Source: Amycolatopsis viridis (GTDB taxonomy: Bacteria; Actinomycetota; Actinomycetes; Mycobacteriales; Pseudonocardiaceae). From it: 64,000 bases of DNA. Shown in pieces: positions 1-9,356 of the stretch. Under the pieces are notes generated by a model. It was not told where the DNA came from. It made no database searches and was given only the letters and a program-made list of their open reading frames with translations. The first letter of the stretch is position 1. Each line of letters starts with the position of its first letter. A program made the position numbers and the translations under genes. The stretch covers positions 4,278,001 to 4,342,000 of the forward strand of contig NZ_JAANOU010000001.1 of assembly GCF_011758765.1 (NCBI RefSeq), given 5' to 3'.

Positions 1-443
1 TCGATCGCACCCCCGGCGGCCCGGACGGCGTCCGCGACGCGTGCACCGCCGGGCACGGTGACCAGACCGGGAGTGCGCACCTTGCCGACCACACTGATCA
101 CCAACGAGCTGTCGGCCACCCGGCTGGCAGACGCCGAGACGGGTGCGGGCCGGTCCGGCGCCGCGGGCAACACCGGCGCGCGTTCGACAGGCGGGCTACC
201 GCCGAGGAACACGATCGAGGTGCCGACGAGGACGAGGACACCGACCACGGCCAGGAGGATCGTGGTGACGCGACGGCGATGCGGGCTTCCGGTCAGCGCG
301 GCCGGCGCCCAGCGTTCGACCAGCCGCCCGACCGCGCCTGGCGGCCCGGTGTCATGGTCGGCCGCGGCGGCCTGACCGGCGAGCTGCTTGAGCCGGCGGT
401 TGACGGGAACGCCCGGCGATTCCGGGCCTGATCGTTCGAACAC
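1..443 (-). CDS. comEA: ComEA-type DNA-binding competence protein, N-terminal part (runs off window)
   Basis: This is the N-terminal 147 codons of a membrane-anchored ComEA-like protein. ComEA binds incoming DNA at the cell surface during uptake. A basic N-terminal stretch is followed by one hydrophobic segment (about residues 59-80), a Pro/Ala-rich linker and the start of an SLBB-type domain (VVGKVRTPGLVTVP) that usually precedes a helix-hairpin-helix pair. That pair would lie beyond the window edge, so its presence cannot be checked. I chose the GTG at 443 because the encoded protein begins shortly before the hydrophobic anchor; the Shine-Dalgarno is weak. It sits downstream of degV on the same strand, as in the M. 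tuberculosis Rv2415c region. Mycobacterial eis, which lies between them there, is missing here. Confidence 0.8.
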   Translation of the reverse strand, partial: MFERSGPESPGVPVNRRLKQLAGQAAAADHDTGPPGAVGRLVERWAPAALTGSPHRRRVTTILLAVVGVLVLVGTSIVFLGGSPPVERAPVLPAAPDRPAPVSASASRVADSSLVISVVGKVRTPGLVTVPGGARVADAVRAAGGAI

Positions 444-622
444 GCATTCGACGCTAGGGGGAGCGGGGAGGCGGGAGAAGCGGGAATCGCGGGGGCTGTG
501 GACAAGTGGGGGTCTGTGGACAAGTGCCGCGTTCTGCCGCGACGGCACCGGATTCTGTCGGTGCGCTGTGGCAGGGTGGACGGTTTGGGTGCGGCTGCGC
601 GAAACCCGTACTGCCAGGGAAT

Positions 623-1477
623 TCAGCGGCCGAGCGGGTTCCGTTGCACCACGACACCGAGGACACCAGGGCCGGTGTGCGCACCGACGACCGCGCCGAG
701 TTCGGACACCACGCAGCCGTCGACGACGTTCAGCCGTTCCTCCAGGCGGTTGGCCAGTTCCACCGCGCGCTGCGGGGACGCGAGGTGGTGCACAGCCACC
801 TCCACCGGCTCCCCGCTGGCCGCCTGTTCGGCCAGTTCCACCAGGCGCGCCATGGCGCGGTTCATCGTCCGCACCTTCTCCAGCGGCTTGATCCGCCCGT
901 CGTCCAGGTGCAGCACCGGTTTCATGGCCAGCGCGGTACCCAGCAGGGCTGCCGCGGCGCCGATGCGCCCCCCGCGACGCAGGTACTCCAGCGTCTCGAC
1001 CACGAAGAGCGTCTCCGAGCAGTGCACCGCCGCCGTCGCCGCCGCTTCGACCTCCGCTGCCGACGCCCCGGCCGACGCCGCACGCGCCGCGTGCAGCGCC
1101 GCGAACCCCAGGCCCATCGCCGTCCCGCGGGAATCAACCACGCGGACCAGGTCCGGCCCCACCTCCTGCGCTGCCAGGACAGCCGATTCCCAGGTTCCCG
1201 AGATTTCGCTCGACAGGTGGATCGACACAACCGAGTCCGCGCCCGCCTCCAGCGCTTCCCGGAACACCGCGGCGAACGCGCTCGGTGTCGGCCGGGACGT
1301 CGTGACGATCCGGCGCTGGCTGAGCGCCTCCGCGAGCGCCGCCGGCCCCACCTCCACGCCGTCCAGGGCCGCGACACCGTCGATCAGCACGTGCAGCGGA
1401 ACGACGCGCAGCGCGTAGCGGTCGGCGAAGCCCTCGGGCAGATGGGCGGTGGAATCCGTGATGACGGCGACCGGCAC
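623..1477 (-). CDS. DegV family fatty-acid-binding protein
   Basis: The 284-residue product has the usual DegV length. DegV proteins bind a fatty acid; in firmicutes the related FakB hands it to a FakA kinase. Visible family features are the N-terminal VITDSTAHLP, TTSRPTPS (residues 59-66) and a loop SSEISGT (89-95) that lines the lipid site in known structures. It starts at ATG 1477, 11 nt after the stop of octT, so it is likely cotranscribed with octT and gpgP. No FakA-like kinase is in the window. The lipid ligand and its link to the acyl transferase next door are inference; the family assignment is firm. Confidence 0.88.
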   Translation of the reverse strand: MPVAVITDSTAHLPEGFADRYALRVVPLHVLIDGVAALDGVEVGPAALAEALSQRRIVTTSRPTPSAFAAVFREALEAGADSVVSIHLSSEISGTWESAVLAAQEVGPDLVRVVDSRGTAMGLGFAALHAARAASAGASAAEVEAAATAAVHCSETLFVVETLEYLRRGGRIGAAAALLGTALAMKPVLHLDDGRIKPLEKVRTMNRAMARLVELAEQAASGEPVEVAVHHLASPQRAVELANRLEERLNVVDGCVVSELGAVVGAHTGPGVLGVVVQRNPLGR

Positions 1478-1487
1478 GACCGTCAGC

Positions 1488-2222
1488 CTACGTGCCGGCC
1501 GGCGGTTCGACGGGAGCCAGCAGCGGTGCGACCAGCGCGGCCATCGCCTTGCCCACCAGCGCGTGACCCTCCCAACCCCAGTGCATGCCGTCCGGGTTCC
1601 CGCGACCGCTCAGGACGTGCTCCCCCACCACTTCGGCGAGGTTCAGCACCGGCACGTCCACCCGCCGTGACCAGGACGCGATGGCGGCAGCGGTCTCCGC
1701 GCGCCCGGTGTGCACGTTGCCGTAGGACGACGCCCGGTGCACGCTCGGCAGAACGGCGACGATCGGCAGTTCCGGTCGCAGGATCCGCAACGCGTACACC
1801 GCCCGATCGAGGTAGTGCACGGTCAGCTTCGCCGGTAGTACCCGCGGCCGTCCGCGCAACGCGACCGCCAGCCGCGGCTGGGCCGCCAGATACGCGCTCC
1901 GGACCGCGCGACGGAGACCGGCCGGCCGCAGGTACCGCAGCCCGCCGCGCAGATAGGTCGGCAGCGGCGACGGCAGCGTGTCCATGCTCCCGACGGCCAG
2001 CACCACGACGTCGGCCTGCTTCAGGTCGGCCCACACCCGCGGGTCGCCGATCATCGCCCACCACGCGTCGCGCGCGGTCCAGCCCGCGGACGCGACGAGG
2101 TCCGCCGTGCCGCCGAGCGCCGCGGCAGCGATGTTCGGCCACAACCGCGGCTCGTCGGCGGCGCACGGACTCTCCGGGCCCTGGAAACTCAGCGAGTCCC
2201 CGAAGACCAGCAGTCTCGGCAT
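1488..2222 (-). CDS. octT: SGNH-type diglucosylglycerate octanoyltransferase (OctT-like)
   Basis: This is a 244-residue SGNH hydrolase-fold protein. The block I motif FGDSLS gives nucleophile Ser10, GSMD resembles block III, and the C-terminal GNPDGMHW supplies the Asp/His pair. In M. tuberculosis the gene in the same place (Rv2418c, between degV and gpgP) encodes OctT, which transfers octanoate to diglucosylglycerate, the primer of methylglucose lipopolysaccharides. The name rests on fold plus conserved neighbourhood. I chose ATG 2222, directly before PRLLVFGDS; an upstream in-frame extension would overlap gpgP with poor sequence. gpgP ends one base earlier, so the two are translationally coupled. 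No signal peptide is visible, so a cytoplasmic enzyme is expected. Confidence 0.8.
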   Translation of the reverse strand: MPRLLVFGDSLSFQGPESPCAADEPRLWPNIAAAALGGTADLVASAGWTARDAWWAMIGDPRVWADLKQADVVVLAVGSMDTLPSPLPTYLRGGLRYLRPAGLRRAVRSAYLAAQPRLAVALRGRPRVLPAKLTVHYLDRAVYALRILRPELPIVAVLPSVHRASSYGNVHTGRAETAAAIASWSRRVDVPVLNLAEVVGEHVLSGRGNPDGMHWGWEGHALVGKAMAALVAPLLAPVEPPAGT

Positions 2223-2223
2223 C

Positions 2224-2835
2224 TCAGCCGAGCATTCCGGCGTTGTAGGCGTACAGCCGCCAGCGCCCGTCACGCAGGCCCAGCTCGACCCAGTGGCAGT
2301 TGCCGATGCCACCCAGCTGGGACCACGCCTCGACCGGCAGTTCCAGCAGCTTGCCGGTCAGGGCCGTGATCAGCCCGCCGTGCGCGGCCAGCAGCACTGT
2401 CTCACCCGCGTCCGCGTCAGCCAGCAGATCGCCGACCACCTCCGCCGCGCGCTCCGCCACGTCCACCCGGGACTCCCCACCGGGCGGGGCCCAGGTCGCG
2501 TCGAGGCGCCAGAGCGCGCGGTCCCCGGGCCACCCCTGGTCGACCTCGTCGCCGGTCAGCCCCTGCCAGTCACCCAGGTGGGTCTCCCGCAGTCGCTTGT
2601 CGATCCGCAACGGCACCCCGATGGCCTCGGTGAGCACGGTCGCGGTGTCCATCGCGCGGTGCAGGTCCGACGAGATGACGAGGTCGGGCTCGAACCGCGC
2701 CAGCGCGGGCGCGGCGAACCGGGCCTGGTTCCAGCCCACCTCGGTCAGCGCCGAGTCCAGGTGGCCCTGCATGCGGCCCGCCGCGTTGTAGTCGGTCTCC
2801 CCGTGGCGCCACAGCACGAGGCGACGCAAACTCAC
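2224..2835 (-). CDS. gpgP: Glucosyl-3-phosphoglycerate phosphatase, histidine phosphatase family
   Basis: A 203-residue phosphoglycerate-mutase-like phosphatase. The phospho-accepting His11 lies in LVLWRHGETDYN, the conserved Arg in SSDLHRA (about 60), the acid in RLRETHLGDWQG (about 84) and the second catalytic His in AAHGG (about 152). The mycobacterial counterpart Rv2419c removes the phosphate of glucosyl-3-phosphoglycerate, the second step toward methylglucose lipopolysaccharide. The gene begins GTG AGT, with that GTG overlapping the rsfS stop as GTGA, which fixes the start and indicates coupled translation. Substrate assignment is from neighbourhood (octT downstream, rsfS and nadD upstream); a general phosphoglycerate mutase-like role remains possible. 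Confidence 0.8.
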   Translation of the reverse strand: MSLRRLVLWRHGETDYNAAGRMQGHLDSALTEVGWNQARFAAPALARFEPDLVISSDLHRAMDTATVLTEAIGVPLRIDKRLRETHLGDWQGLTGDEVDQGWPGDRALWRLDATWAPPGGESRVDVAERAAEVVGDLLADADAGETVLLAAHGGLITALTGKLLELPVEAWSQLGGIGNCHWVELGLRDGRWRLYAYNAGMLG

Positions 2836-3221
2836 TTGGCGTCCCCCGCCTCGACGGCCTCGGCCAGCCCGTCGATCTCGATCCGCGGGCAGTCCTTCCA
2901 GAGCCGCTCGATGCCGTAGAAGGAGCGCTCCTCGTCGTGCTGGACGTGCACCACGACGTCCACGAAGTCGAGCAGCACCCAGCGGCCCTCGCGGGCGCCC
3001 TCCCGGCGGACCGGCTTGTACCCCGCCTCGCGCAGCTTCTCCTCGACGTTGTCGACGATGGCGCCCACCTGGCGTTCGTTGGGCGCCGAGGCGATGACGA
3101 ACACGTCGGTGATGACCAGCTGTTCGGAGACGTCCAGCACCACCACGTCGGTGGCCTTCTTGTCCGCGGCGGCGTAGGCCGCCACGGTCGCGATGTCTCG
3201 TGCCTGGGACGTCGCTGCCAC
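2832..3221 (-). CDS. rsfS: Ribosome silencing factor RsfS
   Basis: A 129-residue RsfS/DUF143 (Iojap) protein. The family binds ribosomal protein uL14 on the large subunit and blocks joining with the 30S during starvation. Diagnostic stretches are the central ITDVFVIASAPNERQV, REGAREGRWVLLDF and the C-terminal VVVHVQHDEERSFY. The start is GTG 3221, giving VAATSQARDIA. The stop overlaps the gpgP start (GTGA). nadD lies 70 nt upstream on the same strand; the nadD-rsfS pair is very widely conserved in bacteria, supporting a single operon. Confidence 0.93.
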   Translation of the reverse strand: MAATSQARDIATVAAYAAADKKATDVVVLDVSEQLVITDVFVIASAPNERQVGAIVDNVEEKLREAGYKPVRREGAREGRWVLLDFVDVVVHVQHDEERSFYGIERLWKDCPRIEIDGLAEAVEAGDAK

Positions 3222-3291
3222 TCCTGTGCTCCCTCATCCTGTGACCAGTCGGTTCACCGAGGGTACCTGCCGCCACCGACGGCCCGGTGTC

Positions 3292-3885
3292 TCAGGCGGG
3301 CTTGCGGTACAGCCCGCGCTTGTCGATGTACCGGACCACGCCGTCGGGCACCAGGTACCAGATGGGTTCGTCGCGCTCGACCCGCTCCCGGCAGGTCGTC
3401 GACGAGATGGCCATCGCGGTCACCTCCACGAGGCTCACCTTCCCGCTGGGGAGGTGGTGGTCGTTGAGCCGGTAGCCGGGGCGGGTGACGCCGATGAAGT
3501 GGGCCAGGGTGAACAGCTCGTCGGCGTTGTGCCAGGTCAGGATCTGTTCCAGGGCGTCCGCGCCGGTGATGAAGAAGAGCTCGTCCTCGGGGTACTCGGC
3601 TTTCAGGTCGCGCAGGGTGTCGACGGTGTAGGTCTCGCCGCCGCGGTCGATGTCCACCCTGCTCACCGAGAAGACCGGGTTGGAGGCGGTGGCGATGACC
3701 GTCATGAGGTAGCGGTCCTCGGCACGGGTGACTTCCCTGCTGGACTTCTGCCACGGCTGGCCCGTCGGCACGAAGATCACTTCGTCGAGGTCGAACCGGG
3801 ACTGCACCTCACTGGCCGCGACGAGGTGGCCGTGGTGGACGGGGTCGAAAGTGCCGCCCATGACCCCGATTCGGCGTGGTGACAT
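3292..3885 (-). CDS. nadD: Nicotinate-nucleotide adenylyltransferase
   Basis: A 197-residue NadD, which joins nicotinate mononucleotide and ATP to give deamido-NAD in NAD biosynthesis. The nucleotidyl-transferase signature [11 protein letters not shown] is at residues 10-20 and the ISSTTCR motif at 160-166. The start ATG 3885 places [11 protein letters not shown] at the expected N-terminus. There is no good Shine-Dalgarno. Instead a TACGAT hexamer (3892-3897) lies 6 nt upstream of the ATG, which suggests a leaderless mRNA and the promoter of the nadD-rsfS-gpgP-octT-degV operon; the matching -35 is weak. It is divergent from the recQ-like gene. Confidence 0.93.
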   Translation of the reverse strand: MSPRRIGVMGGTFDPVHHGHLVAASEVQSRFDLDEVIFVPTGQPWQKSSREVTRAEDRYLMTVIATASNPVFSVSRVDIDRGGETYTVDTLRDLKAEYPEDELFFITGADALEQILTWHNADELFTLAHFIGVTRPGYRLNDHHLPSGKVSLVEVTAMAISSTTCRERVERDEPIWYLVPDGVVRYIDKRGLYRKPA

Positions 3886-4148
3886 GACTGGATCGTAGAA
3901 GCGCGAGTGCGCGGGTACTGCCCCGCTCCCCGGTAACAGCACCCGCGCGCTTCGCTCCGCCGGGGGTTCGAGGGGAACCTCCGGAGGCGCCGGCGAACCC
4001 GCAAGTGAACCCGACGCGGAGGAGACCTCGGCGTCGAGCCCTCCTGATGCAACCAGTCGATGTGTCCTGCACCACATTACTCGACGACTGGTCCACTCGT
4101 GCGGCGCTCGGCTCGGTTTCGTCGGCGCCATCGGGTAGACGTGGACCC

Positions 4149-6255
4149 GTGGACCTTCACCTCCTGCGCGAACGAGCCGAAACGCTGCTCCAGGCACTGG
4201 CCGGCAGCGGCGCGACCCTGCGCGACGACCAGTGGACCGCGATCGAGGCGCTGGTCGCCCACCACAGGCGCGCTCTCGTCGTGCAGCGCACCGGGTGGGG
4301 CAAGTCAGCCGTGTACTTCCTCGCCACCGCACTGCTGCGCGAGCGCGGAGCCGGCCCGACGGTCATCATCTCGCCGCTGCTGGCGCTGATGCGCAACCAG
4401 ATCGCGGCGGCCGGGCGCGCCGGCATCCACGCGGCGACGATGAACTCGGCGAACCCGCAGGAGTGGGACGACGTGCAGGCACGCATCACGGCCGGTGAGA
4501 TCGACGTGCTGCTGGTCAGCCCGGAGCGGCTGAACAACCCGGACTTCCGCGACAGCGTGCTGCCCAAGCTGACCGCCACGGCCGGGCTGCTGGTGGTCGA
4601 CGAGGCCCACTGCATCTCCGACTGGGGCCACGACTTCCGGCCGGACTACCGGCGCCTGCGGACACTGCTCACCGGGTTGCCCGAAGGTGTCCCGGTGCTG
4701 GCGACCACGGCGACGGCCAACGACCGGGTGGTCACCGACGTCGCCGAGCAGCTCGGACTCGGCCGGGGCGGCGACACGCTGGTCCTGCGCGGGCCGCTGG
4801 ACCGGGAGAGCCTGCACCTGTCGGTGGCCGAACTGCCCACGCCGCAGGCCCGGCTCGCCTGGCTCGCGGACCGTCTCGGCGAGCTGCCCGGGTCCGGCAT
4901 CATCTACACGTTGACCGTCGCCGCGGCGCACGACATCGCGGAGATGCTGCGGGAGCGCGGGTTCCCGGTCACGGCGTACACGGGCAAGACGGAGCCGGCC
5001 GAGCGGGAGGCGGCCGAAGACGATCTGCTCGCCAACCGGGTCAAGGCGCTGGTGGCGACCTCGGCCCTGGGCATGGGGTTCGACAAGCCCGACCTGGGGT
5101 TCGTCGTGCACGTCGGTGCGCCGTCCTCGCCGATCGCCTACTACCAGCAGGTCGGACGTGCCGGCCGCGGTGTGCGCAGGGCGGAGGTGATCCTCCTACC
5201 CGGCGCGGAGGACGCCGAGATCTGGCGGTACTTCGGATCGCTGGCCTTCCCCGACGAGCAGCGCGTCACGCAGGTGCTCAACGCCCTCGCCTACGCCGAC
5301 CGTCCACTGTCGACAGCGGCGCTCGAGCCGATGGTCGAGCTGTCCCGGTCGCGGCTGGAGATGGTGCTGAAGGTGCTGGATGTGGACGGTGCGGTGCGCC
5401 GCGTCAAGGGCGGCTGGGAGGCGACCGGGCAGGACTGGAACTACGATCGCGAGCGGTACGAGCGTGTCGCCCAAGCACGGCAGGCCGAACAGCGGGCGAT
5501 GCTGGAGTACCAGTCGACCACCTCGTGCCGCATGGAGTTCCTGCGCCGTCAGCTTGACGACCCCTACGCGGAGCCGTGCGGCCGATGTGACAACTGCACC
5601 GGTGTCCACCAGGACGTCACGGTGTCGGCGGAAGCGGTCGAGAAGACCGACGAGCGACTCCGGCGGCCAGGGGTCGAGGTGAGTCCGCGCCGGCAGTGGC
5701 CGACCGGCATGGCCTCGCTCGACGTGCCGCTGTCCGGGCGGATCGGGAAGGGCGAGCTCGCCGAGCCGGGCCGCACCCTCGGGCGGCTGACCGACGTCGG
5801 GTGGGGCGGACGGCTGCGCGAGCTGGTCGGCGAGCGCGCCGCCGACGGTGCGGTACCCGAGGCGGTCTTCCAGGCGTGCGTGCAGGTCCTGGCGGCATGG
5901 GACTGGCAGCAGCGGCCGACGGCCGTGGTGGCACTGCCGTCGGCGACACGGCCGCGGCTGGTGCACGACCTCGCCACCAGGCTGGCCCGGGTCGGGCGGC
6001 TGCACCTCCTCGGGGCGATGGAGAGCCGTGGCGGGCGGCCCCGTCGCGCGAACAGCGCCCCAGCGGGTGGCCGACCTGTGGCAATCGCTTGCGGTACCGG
6101 GTGATCTCGCCGCAACGCTGTCCGGCGTGGACGGTCCGGTGTTGCTTGTGGACGATCTCGTGGACACGGGCTGGACCATGACCCTGGCTGCCCGGCTCCT
6201 GCGTCAAGCCGGGGCACCAGCGGTGCTGCCCTTCGCCCTGGCGAGTACGAATTGA
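4149..6255 (+). CDS. RecQ-family DNA helicase fused to a phosphoribosyltransferase domain, frameshifted near the 3' end
   Basis: The first frame (4149-6104) encodes a superfamily 2 helicase. Walker A-like QRTGWGKS is at residues 46-53, the DEAH box in [15 protein letters not shown] at 151-154, motif VI in QQVGRAGRG, and a RecQ zinc site CRMEF...CGRCDNC follows. The remainder matches a C-terminal phosphoribosyltransferase-like domain, but the PRPP-binding signature [13 protein letters not shown] lies in the next frame, which ends at the TGA of 6253-6255. Removing one C from the run of four at 6058-6061 joins the frames (ANSA-QRVADLW). As written, the ribosome would end at 6104 and lose that signature. 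The start is GTG 4149, with TAGACG (4136-4141) 7 nt upstream and no Shine-Dalgarno, suggesting a leaderless transcript. It is either a sequencing error or a real truncation. Confidence 0.8.
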
Positions 6256-6960
6256 GGGGGTTGATCGGTTGGTGGCGGTACTGAACAAGGTTGCCGGGAG
6301 CGGGGTGATGGACCGCGAGTAGCGAGGCGTGCACCTCAATGGCGGTGATGGCGGCAGCGAGCGCCCACGCCCCGCCGCGCGACAGCCCCACGCATGACCA
6401 CCACGGATACTCGGCTCAGGCACAGCAGCAGGCGCAAATCTCCGCCACGGCAGTCCCGTGGCGGGAGCGGATCATCGCGATCGTCGCGGCCACCGGTCTC
6501 GATGGCACCCGCGCTCGCTGTCACCCGCTCCCGATGTCACCCGCTCCCGATGTCACCCGCGCTCACGGTCACCGCCCGGCGGTGCCCCACTTCGACGGCG
6601 GACGCGGGGGCCGACCGGCCAGCGCCTCGGAACCGAGCATTGCCGCGGGAACGGAGTGGATCACCTGTCTGAGGGGCCGCCATTCGCGTGATCTTGCCGC
6701 GGCAGCACCGCCCACCGCGGGAACCACGTCGGTCCCGACGCGGGCGCGAACAGCACTTTCTGGCGAGGACGAGGCACTCCGGGGCGCCCACCGGGGCGGA
6801 CGCGCCGGAACCGGCGGCGCAAGATCCACGGGGAGTTCCGGGCAGCAACCGGGGAGCCGAGGAAGAAGGCTGGGTGCGCCAGGGTTCAGGCAGAAAGTGA
6901 CCTTTCCGTTCCCGCCGCCGTATGGCATTGTCCCACCATCGGGTGAATGTGGAGGCGTGC
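6256..6960. other. Gene-free stretch between the helicase and the MFS transporter
   Basis: About 700 bases hold no frame with recognisable protein features. The open frames present are Arg/Pro/Ser-rich composition artefacts without ribosome binding sites. The only structure I see is a 16-bp tandem repeat (6506-6569). The last bases contain GGAGG (6951-6955), the Shine-Dalgarno of the downstream transporter. No clear terminator hairpin follows the helicase gene. Confidence 0.5.
6506..6569. repeat. Four-unit 16-bp tandem repeat
   Basis: Four adjacent 16-base units all begin CACCCGC. The two middle units (6522-6537 and 6538-6553) are identical, CACCCGCTCCCGATGT. The outer two (6506-6521, 6554-6569) diverge in the second half. 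A partial fifth CACCG follows. There are no spacers, so it is not a CRISPR. It sits in non-coding DNA and could be a slippage-derived or dispersed intergenic element. Confidence 0.75.
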
Positions 6961-8250
6961 ATGGTGGAGTCGCAGATCGGTGGCGCGGTTCGGCATCGGC
7001 TGCCGGTCCGGAAGTTGTTCGCAGCCAGCGTCGGCAACGCGCTGGAGTGGTTCGACTGGACGATCTACGCCACGTTCAGCATCTACTTCGCCACGGCGTT
7101 CTTCCCCGCCGGCAACGACCTGCTGGCCCAGATCAACACGTTCGCAACCTACGCGCTCGCCTTCTTCTTCCGGCCCCTCGGCGGGCTGCTCCTCGGGCGG
7201 TTCGCCGACGTCCGCGGCCGCAAACCCGCCATGCTCCTCACCATCAGCCTGATGGCAGGCGGCTCCGTGGTGATCGCCATCCTGCCGACCTTCCACCAAG
7301 TCGGCTGGCTCGCGCCGATCCTGCTGCTCCTCGCCCGTGTCGCCCAGGGGCTGTCCCTCGGCGGCGAGGTGTCCAACGCCTCCGCCTACCTCGGTGAGAT
7401 CGCCCCGCCGAGGTGGCGCGGCCGCTACTCCTCGTTCTTCTACATCTCCACCGGGTCCGCGGTCCTGCTCGCCTCGGTGCTCGGGTTCGTGCTCGCCCGC
7501 ACCATGGACAAGCCCGACCTGAGCTCCTACGGCTGGCGCATCCCGTTCCTGCTCGGCGGCGTGCTCGGCATGATCGGGCTGTGGCTGCGGCGCAGCCTCT
7601 CCGAGACCGAGCAGTTCGAGCAGAACAAGAACCGCGCCCAGCGCGTGCGCCGCCCGCTGCTGACGACCCTGCGCGAGCACCCGAAGGCCGTCGTCCAGCT
7701 CGTCGGCATCACCATGCTCTCGACGCTGTGCTACTACACGTTCTTCAGCGCCCTCACGCCGTTCGCGGTCAAGACCCGCCACGCGAACGACGTCGACGTC
7801 TTCCTCGCCCTGTCCATCGGCACCGCGCTGTTCGTCGCGCTGCAATACCCCTACGGGGCGCTCTCCGACCGCATCGGCCGCAAACCCCAGCTGTTCGCCT
7901 GGTCCGCGGCCACCGCGATCCTCATCGTGCCACTGTCCACGCTCGTCAAACCCGGACTGGGCAACCTGATCCTCGTCTTCTGCGTCGGCCTCGGGCTCTA
8001 CGCGGCCCTGTCCAGCCTCGCCCCCGCGATCATGAGCGAGCTGTTCCCCACCGAACTGCGCGGGCTGGGCATCGGCGCCTGGTACAACCTCACCGTCGCC
8101 CTGTTCGGCGGCACCGCACCGCTCGTCATCAGCGCGCTGTCCGCAGCCGGCGCGTCGATTCTGTTCTTCTGGTACGTCGCCGCCGGCGCGGTCATCGCGT
8201 TCCTGGTGCTGCTCACCCTGCCCGAAACCAAGGGCAGCGAGCTGCGCTAA
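6961..8250 (+). CDS. MFS transporter, metabolite:proton symporter type
   Basis: A 429-residue, 12-helix major facilitator protein of the MHS/ProP-like group that imports organic acids, osmolytes or similar small solutes with protons. N-terminal helix 1 carries [14 protein letters not shown], the loop 2-3 signature is [13 protein letters not shown], and the second-half equivalent is [15 protein letters not shown] 6961 is chosen because GGAGG (6951-6955) sits 5 nt before it; the in-frame start 39 nt upstream has none. Its TAA (8248-8250) overlaps the TAG of convergent proB. Substrate cannot be told from sequence, and no regulator is adjacent. Confidence 0.87.
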   Translation: MVESQIGGAVRHRLPVRKLFAASVGNALEWFDWTIYATFSIYFATAFFPAGNDLLAQINTFATYALAFFFRPLGGLLLGRFADVRGRKPAMLLTISLMAGGSVVIAILPTFHQVGWLAPILLLLARVAQGLSLGGEVSNASAYLGEIAPPRWRGRYSSFFYISTGSAVLLASVLGFVLARTMDKPDLSSYGWRIPFLLGGVLGMIGLWLRRSLSETEQFEQNKNRAQRVRRPLLTTLREHPKAVVQLVGITMLSTLCYYTFFSALTPFAVKTRHANDVDVFLALSIGTALFVALQYPYGALSDRIGRKPQLFAWSAATAILIVPLSTLVKPGLGNLILVFCVGLGLYAALSSLAPAIMSELFPTELRGLGIGAWYNLTVALFGGTAPLVISALSAAGASILFFWYVAAGAVIAFLVLLTLPETKGSELR

Positions 8251-9356
8251 CGGCGGAACGGCACCAGATCGTCGGCGTGCACGACCTCCCGGCGGTGCTC
8301 CTCCGGCAACTCGTGGCTGGACCGGCCGATCAGCTCCGGCAACTCCCCCGCGTCGAACGCCACCACCCCGCGCGCCACCACCCGCTGTGCCGCGTCGACC
8401 AGCTCGACGACGTCGCCGGCCTCGAAATCACCGTCCACACCCGTGATCCCGGCCGCCAGCAGGGACCGGCGGCGCCGCACCACCGCGGCCACCGCACCGT
8501 CGTCCAGGTGCAGCCGCCCCCGCGTGCCGGCCGCGTAACCGAGCCAGAACCGGCGCGCGGACAGGCGGGACTCGGCGGCGTGGAAGGCGGTACCCACCTC
8601 CGCTGTGGACAACGCACGGGCAGCCTCGGACGCGGCAGCCAGCAGCACCGGGATCCCCGCCGAGGCGGCAGTGCGCGCGGCCGCCAGTTTGGACACCATG
8701 CCGCCGGTACCGAGCCCGGAGCTGGACATACCCACCGCAATGCCCTCGACGTCCGCGGGCCCCGTCACCTCGGCGATCCGCCGCGTCGACCCCGAGCGCG
8801 GATCCCCGTCGTACAGGCCATCCACATCGGACAACAGAACCAGCGCATCCGCACCGATCAGGTGCGCCACCAGCGCCGCCAGCCGGTCGTTGTCGCCGAA
8901 CTTGATCTCCTCCGTGGCCACCGTGTCGTTCTCGTTGACCACCGGCACCGCGCCCAGCGTGAGCAGCCGGGAGAACGTCCGCTGCGCGTTGCGGTAATGC
9001 GCGCGCCGCACCACGTCGTCGGAGGTCAGCAGCACCTGGCCGACGGTCAGCGAATACCGCCCGAACGACTCGGCGTAGGCGTGCGCGAGCTGCAGCTGAC
9101 CGACGCTCGCCGCCGCCTGCTGGGTCGCGAGGTCGCGTGGCCGCTTGCCCAGGGCCAGCGGCGCCAGCCCGGCGCCGATCGCGCCCGAGGAAACCAGCAC
9201 GATCTGGCTGCCCCGCGCGATCCGCGACGCAATGGCGTCGACCAGCGCGTTCAGCCGCGTCACATCGAGCCCGTCGCCGGCGGTGGTCAGTGCCGAGGAA
9301 CCGACCTTGACGACCAGTCGATCCGCCGCCGCGACGGCTTCGCGGGCCACGCTCAT
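8247..9356 (-). CDS. proB: Glutamate 5-kinase
   Basis: A 369-residue ProB, the first enzyme of proline synthesis (glutamate + ATP to glutamyl-5-phosphate). The amino-acid-kinase domain occupies about residues 1-255, with [10 protein letters not shown] at the N-terminus, VSSGAIGAG and [17 protein letters not shown]. The C-terminal ~100 residues form a PUA domain ([12 protein letters not shown]). The start ATG 9356 overlaps the obgE stop as ATGA, so translation is coupled to obgE. proA is not in the window. The PUA-type enzyme is usually feedback-inhibited by proline; this is family knowledge. Confidence 0.94.
   Translation of the reverse strand: MSVAREAVAAADRLVVKVGSSALTTAGDGLDVTRLNALVDAIASRIARGSQIVLVSSGAIGAGLAPLALGKRPRDLATQQAAASVGQLQLAHAYAESFGRYSLTVGQVLLTSDDVVRRAHYRNAQRTFSRLLTLGAVPVVNENDTVATEEIKFGDNDRLAALVAHLIGADALVLLSDVDGLYDGDPRSGSTRRIAEVTGPADVEGIAVGMSSSGLGTGGMVSKLAAARTAASAGIPVLLAAASEAARALSTAEVGTAFHAAESRLSARRFWLGYAAGTRGRLHLDDGAVAAVVRRRRSLLAAGITGVDGDFEAGDVVELVDAAQRVVARGVVAFDAGELPELIGRSSHELPEEHRREVVHADDLVPFRR

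Noticed and set aside
6506..6569. 16-bp repeats as a CRISPR array
   Set aside because: Units are directly adjacent with no spacers, there are only four, and no cas gene is nearby.
6339..6900. Small Arg/Pro/Ser-rich frames in the gap before the MFS gene
   Set aside because: No Shine-Dalgarno, no homology-like motifs, and overlapping frames on both strands look alike; treated as non-coding.
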